A stretch of DNA of 64,000 nucleotides from Strigamia acuminata (Eukaryota > Arthropoda > Chilopoda > Geophilomorpha > Linotaeniidae): NCBI GenBank assembly GCA_949358305.1, contig OX442321.1, positions 8,023,605 through 8,087,604 on the forward strand, read 5' to 3'. The position numbers and the translations under genes are program-made. The number at the start of each line of letters is the position of its first letter. The stretch's first letter is position 1. This document shows, piece after piece, positions 60,332 through 64,000 of this stretch. Under the pieces are notes generated by a model. It was not told the DNA's origin, did not search any database, and worked only from the letters and a program-made list of their open reading frames with translations.

Positions 60332-60789
60332 AAACTAGGGTTTTAGTGTATTTTAATTTTATATTAAATTGGTGTTGGGAATATTTGGGTTTTTATTGTA
60401 ATCTGTTTTAATTGCCTTCTGTGAATTTTTGAAGGAAAAACCCGAGTCTTTGTTGTTTCTAATTTTCACCAGATGTGGTGACGTTTTTGTATTGTTTTGG
60501 GTCTGTGACCTTTTTGACTTTTTGTTCTCATTTTCCGATAACTAATTATTTGTATGTTTTTGTTCTTGTTTCCAAGAACTAATTATTTTGTGTATTTAAC
60601 ATCGTTTTCCAACGAGAATAAAGTAGTACAACATTTTCACTTTACCCAAGCAGGACTGCTCTTGTTGAGCAGTTAGAATTTATTTTGTATTCACACACTG
60701 AAAAAGAACTTAGACATTTTCGAAACCTGAACCAACTGAATTTACATCAAAAAGAGAACTTTTAACATTCACAAACTGGGATTCTCACA
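60327..60789 (+). repeat. 3' LTR of BEL element
   Basis: Partner of 54686-55148 with two differences, followed by CTCGA. Confidence 0.95.
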
Positions 60790-60794
60790 CTCGA

Positions 60795-61514
60795 ATCGAA
60801 CGCCACAGTCTCTATGCAATATTTACCCTTACAATTGCGCTCTAGTTACCGTCTTGTGGGACTCGTCTGGTCGGCAGATGAAGTGGGATTGGCCATTTCC
60901 ACGCGCTTTTCCTAATTCAATAACAAAAACCGACTAGTTTTTTTTTTTTTTAATGGAAATGATGGATATCTGGAGAAAAAATCAACTATTCCAAGCACCA
61001 ATTGCAATAAATAAATATCTCTCTTTTATTAATTTACATTTATAAAGAAAATAACTTTTTTTTAAATTTATCTACCGGTATTTTAAAAAAAAAAAAAAAT
61101 TTAAATTTACAACTGTGATAAATGCATTAAAATGAGACTCGAACAAAGACACTTCAACCTCTCGTAAATTCTTCATTCACCTTTTCAGCTATTAAAGTCT
61201 TCATTCACCTTTTCAGCTATTAAAGTCTGACTTTGCATAAACTTTATTTTAAAATCCTGGATCCACTTGGCAACCGAGTTGTTTGGCGACTAATCTTCAT
61301 CCAAACTGTCTAAAGAATAATATGTCACTACAAGAAAGAAAAGGAGGAAACACCCTATCCACAGACTAATCAAATTTACAGTACGCGTGTTTGACAGAAC
61401 TGTACAGTAATTACTAATTTGTAATTTGTAATTTGTAATGTGTAATAATTCACTACAAGCATCTAAAGGCGGAGACGACCTGAAGATGAAAGAAAAAGAT
61501 CCTCAATAAAGTTT
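60795..61514. other. Remainder of the zinc-finger locus and unassigned DNA
   Basis: 60795-60920 continues the minus-strand zinc-finger relic; a GTAAGG donor-like site on the minus strand near 60830 suggests an exon edge. From 60920 to 61514 there are low-complexity runs and a doubled TTCACCTTTTCAGCTATTAAAG; no gene recognised. Confidence 0.45.
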
Positions 61515-61858
61515 TTCGGTGTTTTTTTTCTTGTTTTTCCTGTTTTTTTTTTCGTGTTTTTAAGGTTTTACAGTTATTTTTTGGGTTGTATGTGTTTATT
61601 GGGGGGTTTATTTGGTTATTAAGTGTTTTTCCCGTTTTCTTAGGTTTTTAGTAAGATTTTTAAGTGTTTTTTTTTTCGTTTTCTTAGGTTTTTAGGAAGT
61701 TTTTACAAAGTGTTTTTAGTTTTTGTGTTTTATATAATTACTTAAATGAGTAAAAAAAAATTAAGACTAGTAAGTATTATAAGTTTTTTTTTTCTGGACC
61801 TCAATAAATAATTTTCAATAGTATCCGGACCCCACTTACAATTACTTGCCGACCCCTG
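61515..61858. mobile_element. hAT element fragment (right end)
   Basis: The right terminus CTTGCCGACCCCTG and the T-rich GGTTTTTAAGTG interior match the element at 37327-37732. No left terminus or 8-bp duplication was found. Confidence 0.75.
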
Positions 61859-62151
61859 AACTAGAAGCTCATTTCAATTCAGAATTGGAAAAGATTAATT
61901 TTCGACAATATTTTGAACTTTTTTCTCCAATGCAAAAGGCAACAAACGACCTTATTAAAAACCATGTTGAAGAAATGGCTGATTTACACGCCACATGGGA
62001 AGATAGAGACAAACGTCAAGAAAATACTGCCTTAGCTCGCAGTAAGAAGAGCGCACAGGCTGCGGTTCTAAAGTCTAAAGTGGAAATTGAAAAAATTTCA
62101 TTGAAAAAGAAGAAGAACCAAGAAGTCAATGACCAATTGTTAGGAAATTGA
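61822..62151 (+). CDS. Unidentified Lys/Glu-rich terminal exon (last ~100 codons)
   Basis: Not recognised. The frame is open from 61822, right after a TTTTCAATAG acceptor-like site inside the hAT end, to a stop at 62149-62151. The first internal ATG is at 61930. From about 61860 it reads LEAHFNSELEKINFRQYFEL, then QKATNDLIKNHVEEMADLHA, and ends in a charged helix (KSAQAAVLKSKVEIEKISLK). That is much better protein composition than the surrounding AT-rich DNA allows by chance. AATAAA at 62190 could end the transcript. It may be the last exon of a gene whose other exons lie outside or have been displaced by the hAT element, or a retained pseudogene fragment. Confidence 0.45.
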   Translation, partial: YPDPTYNYLPTPELEAHFNSELEKINFRQYFELFSPMQKATNDLIKNHVEEMADLHATWEDRDKRQENTALARSKKSAQAAVLKSKVEIEKISLKKKKNQEVNDQLLGN

Positions 62152-62159
62152 CTAATTAG

Positions 62160-64000
62160 TCAGAGAATCGGATTTAAATCGATGTTATCAATAAAACTAG
62201 CTGTTGCTCTTTATTTCTTTCTCCCAATTTGAAAACCAAGGTGCGTGACCTAGTTCTTAAAATTTTCAAAAAAATTTACAATGAAATTTTGAAATTCGAG
62301 TCAAAGCAAGGTTAAATAAAACTTTTTTTCTTTTGCATTCTGGTTTTTCCACTCATAAATATGGTCACCTTAATTTAAGTCATTAGATTTTAGTTGCCAA
62401 TTTGACGTTCTTCCATTTAAGTTTAGTGTTCCACTATACTTATAGGTTTAACGGGAGCTTTTATAAGGAAAAAATACCTGCCGCAAACTCTTTATTAACT
62501 TGATACCCTTATTTTTATTTTGTGTAACCTATATATTTTTTTTTGTTATGCACAACCGAAGAACAGACACATCAGTACAACGCAAACGAAGATTGGAGGA
62601 TTTTTGCATTTGGGAGTGGTGGGCAACGGGCAATTGCTGACTGGAACACTTTCAGTACCGACGACGTAAAAAGACTGATTATAATTTTTATAATTTTTTA
62701 CAAAAATCTCTTAGTTTCGAGGCAATCCAACCGGTGCATCTTTAAGAAAGCATTATTACTTCTTGAAAACTAACGAGAGGCTGATTTGGTAGAGTTTAAG
62801 TTTTCCACTATACTTATAGGTGTGAAAACCCATTCGGTTTTACACGTATATTTCATATAATTTATATAATTTAATTTAACAAAATTCAGTGTAGTTTTAT
62901 TTTAGTTTTTTTATTTCATTTGACCTTATTTTAAATTGTGATTTTGTTTGGCAGAGGGTGTGTTTCTCCCATCTTGCCTCAATTAAGGTGCTGGACTCAG
63001 TGAAAGCACTCACTTTTATGACCCAAACCAAAACAGCTTTGCTCTCCTCCTTTGTAGAGCGTCATGTTTTGTTAATGTTATAGTCTGTATCATTTTTGTT
63101 TTGTCATTTTATTCTCTCCTTGAAAATAAACTTTAGTCTTGAGGAGATTGTCAGCTAGCATAGTTCAGTCTTCTTTTTTCGCACTATTTTACATTTGATT
63201 TGAATTTGATATTGTTAACTAGGGAAACTAAATTCAACTGATGAAATATCACCACTGTAATTCAAAATAGGTAAAACGAGAGCTTTTATAAGAAAAAAGT
63301 ACCTGCCGCAAACTCTTTATTAACTTGATACCCTTATTTTTATTTTGTGTAACCTATATATTTTTTTTTGTTATGCTAGCATAACCGAAGTAATACAAGA
63401 ACAGCGACATCACTACAATGCAAATGAAAATTAGAGAATTTTTGCATTTGGGATTGGTGGGCAACGGACAATTGCTGACTGGAATGTTTTCAGTACCGAC
63501 GACGTAAAAAAACTGATTATAATTTTTATAATTTTTTACAAAAATGTTAGTTTTAAGGCAATCCAACCGGTGCATCTTTAAGAAAGCATTATTACCTCTT
63601 GAAAACTAACGAGAGGCTGATTTGGTGGAGTTTAAGTTTTCCATTATACTTAGTGTGAAAACCCATTCGGTTTTACACGTATATTTCATATAATTTATAT
63701 AATTTAGTTTAAGAAAATTTAGTGTAGTTTTATTTTAGTTTTTTATTTCATTTGACCTTATTTTAAATTGTGGTTTTGTTTGGCAGAGGGTGTGTTTCTT
63801 CATTTGATTTGAATTTGATATTGTTAACTGGGGAAACTAAATTCAACTGATGAAATATCATCACTGTAATTCAAAATAAGTTTAACGGGAGCTTTTATAA
63901 GGAAAAAGTACCTACTGCAAACTATTAACTTGATACCCTTATTTTTATTTTATGTAACCTATATTTTTTTTTTGTTATGCCAGCTTACTAAGAGGAAGAC
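62160..64000. repeat. Long degenerate tandem repeat, about three copies
   Basis: The landmark AACGxGAGCTTTTATAAG recurs at about 62450, 63277 and 63882 (spacing about 827 and 605 bp). Each is followed by CAAACTCTTTATTAACTTGA or a variant and a GTTATGC tail. The first copy has about 220 extra bp (62969-63195) not in the second. ORFs inside are not conserved. The array runs off the right edge. Confidence 0.75.

Larger units (their letters stand above)
54686..60789 (+). mobile_element. BEL/Pao LTR retrotransposon, three coding breaks
   Basis: 463-bp LTRs (54686-55148, 60327-60789) differ at two visible sites. CTCGA is duplicated at 54681-54685 and 60790-60794. Order is gag, protease, reverse transcriptase, RNase H, integrase, with integrase last as in BEL/Pao. 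The frame changes at about 56030, 56945 and 59540. The first two coincide with missing conserved sequence (deletions). The third is a one-base change in a T run. A poly-C run replaces the expected polypurine tract. Confidence 0.96.

Overview
The window is nuclear DNA of an animal, most likely an arthropod. The genes are intron-rich, with short introns that mostly use GT-AG sites. They encode the ciliary protein CCDC39, a DDX3/Belle RNA helicase and a cluster of five secreted cystatins. The transposon set (BEL/Pao, Ty1/copia, Tc1, hAT, Harbinger-like and foldback elements) and the GGTTA/GGTCA arrays, which resemble the arthropod TTAGG telomere repeat, point the same way. Three introns appear to use GC or GG donors. 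From memory, GG/GA donors are known to be common in one copepod, so a crustacean is possible, but the species is not established.

Layout. 1-2136 (minus): first nine exons of CCDC39, running off the left edge. 2421-9152: a foldback DNA element carrying telomere-like repeats, split by a complete young LTR retroelement (2480-8808, minus) that encodes Gag and an unfamiliar membrane/basic-repeat protein but no polymerase. 9.2-10.9 kb: degenerate repeats and a copy of a cystatin 5' flank. 10.86-21.06 kb: satellite DNA with a six-monomer, 3608-bp higher-order repeat present almost three times. 21.7-28.0 kb: repeated promoter-like plus exon-like modules on the minus strand, broken up by a 21-bp minisatellite, a 1.4-kb-spaced duplication and several MITEs. 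28.9-36.6 kb (minus): DDX3 helicase with a probable very long 3' UTR. 38.4-48.7 kb (plus): cystatin genes A to E, all three-exon genes with the intron placed inside the QxVxG loop, together with their duplicated flanks, C2H2 zinc-finger fragments and a dead Tc1 transposase. 49.8-54.6 kb: copia element with LTRs that look identical and a 34-bp frameshifting insert copied from its own LTR/primer-binding junction. 54.7-60.8 kb: BEL/Pao element with near-identical LTRs and three coding breaks. Both LTR elements landed within about 70 bp of each other in one zinc-finger relic. 61.5-64 kb: hAT fragment, one unidentified coding exon and a degenerate long tandem repeat.

How it works together. The single-copy genes (CCDC39, DDX3) look intact and conserved. 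The rest is a young, repeat-driven landscape: cystatins multiply by local duplication and vary mainly in the N-terminal protease-contacting segment, their 5' flank resembles the seed of the satellite, and three LTR elements inserted recently enough that their LTR pairs differ at zero to two sites.
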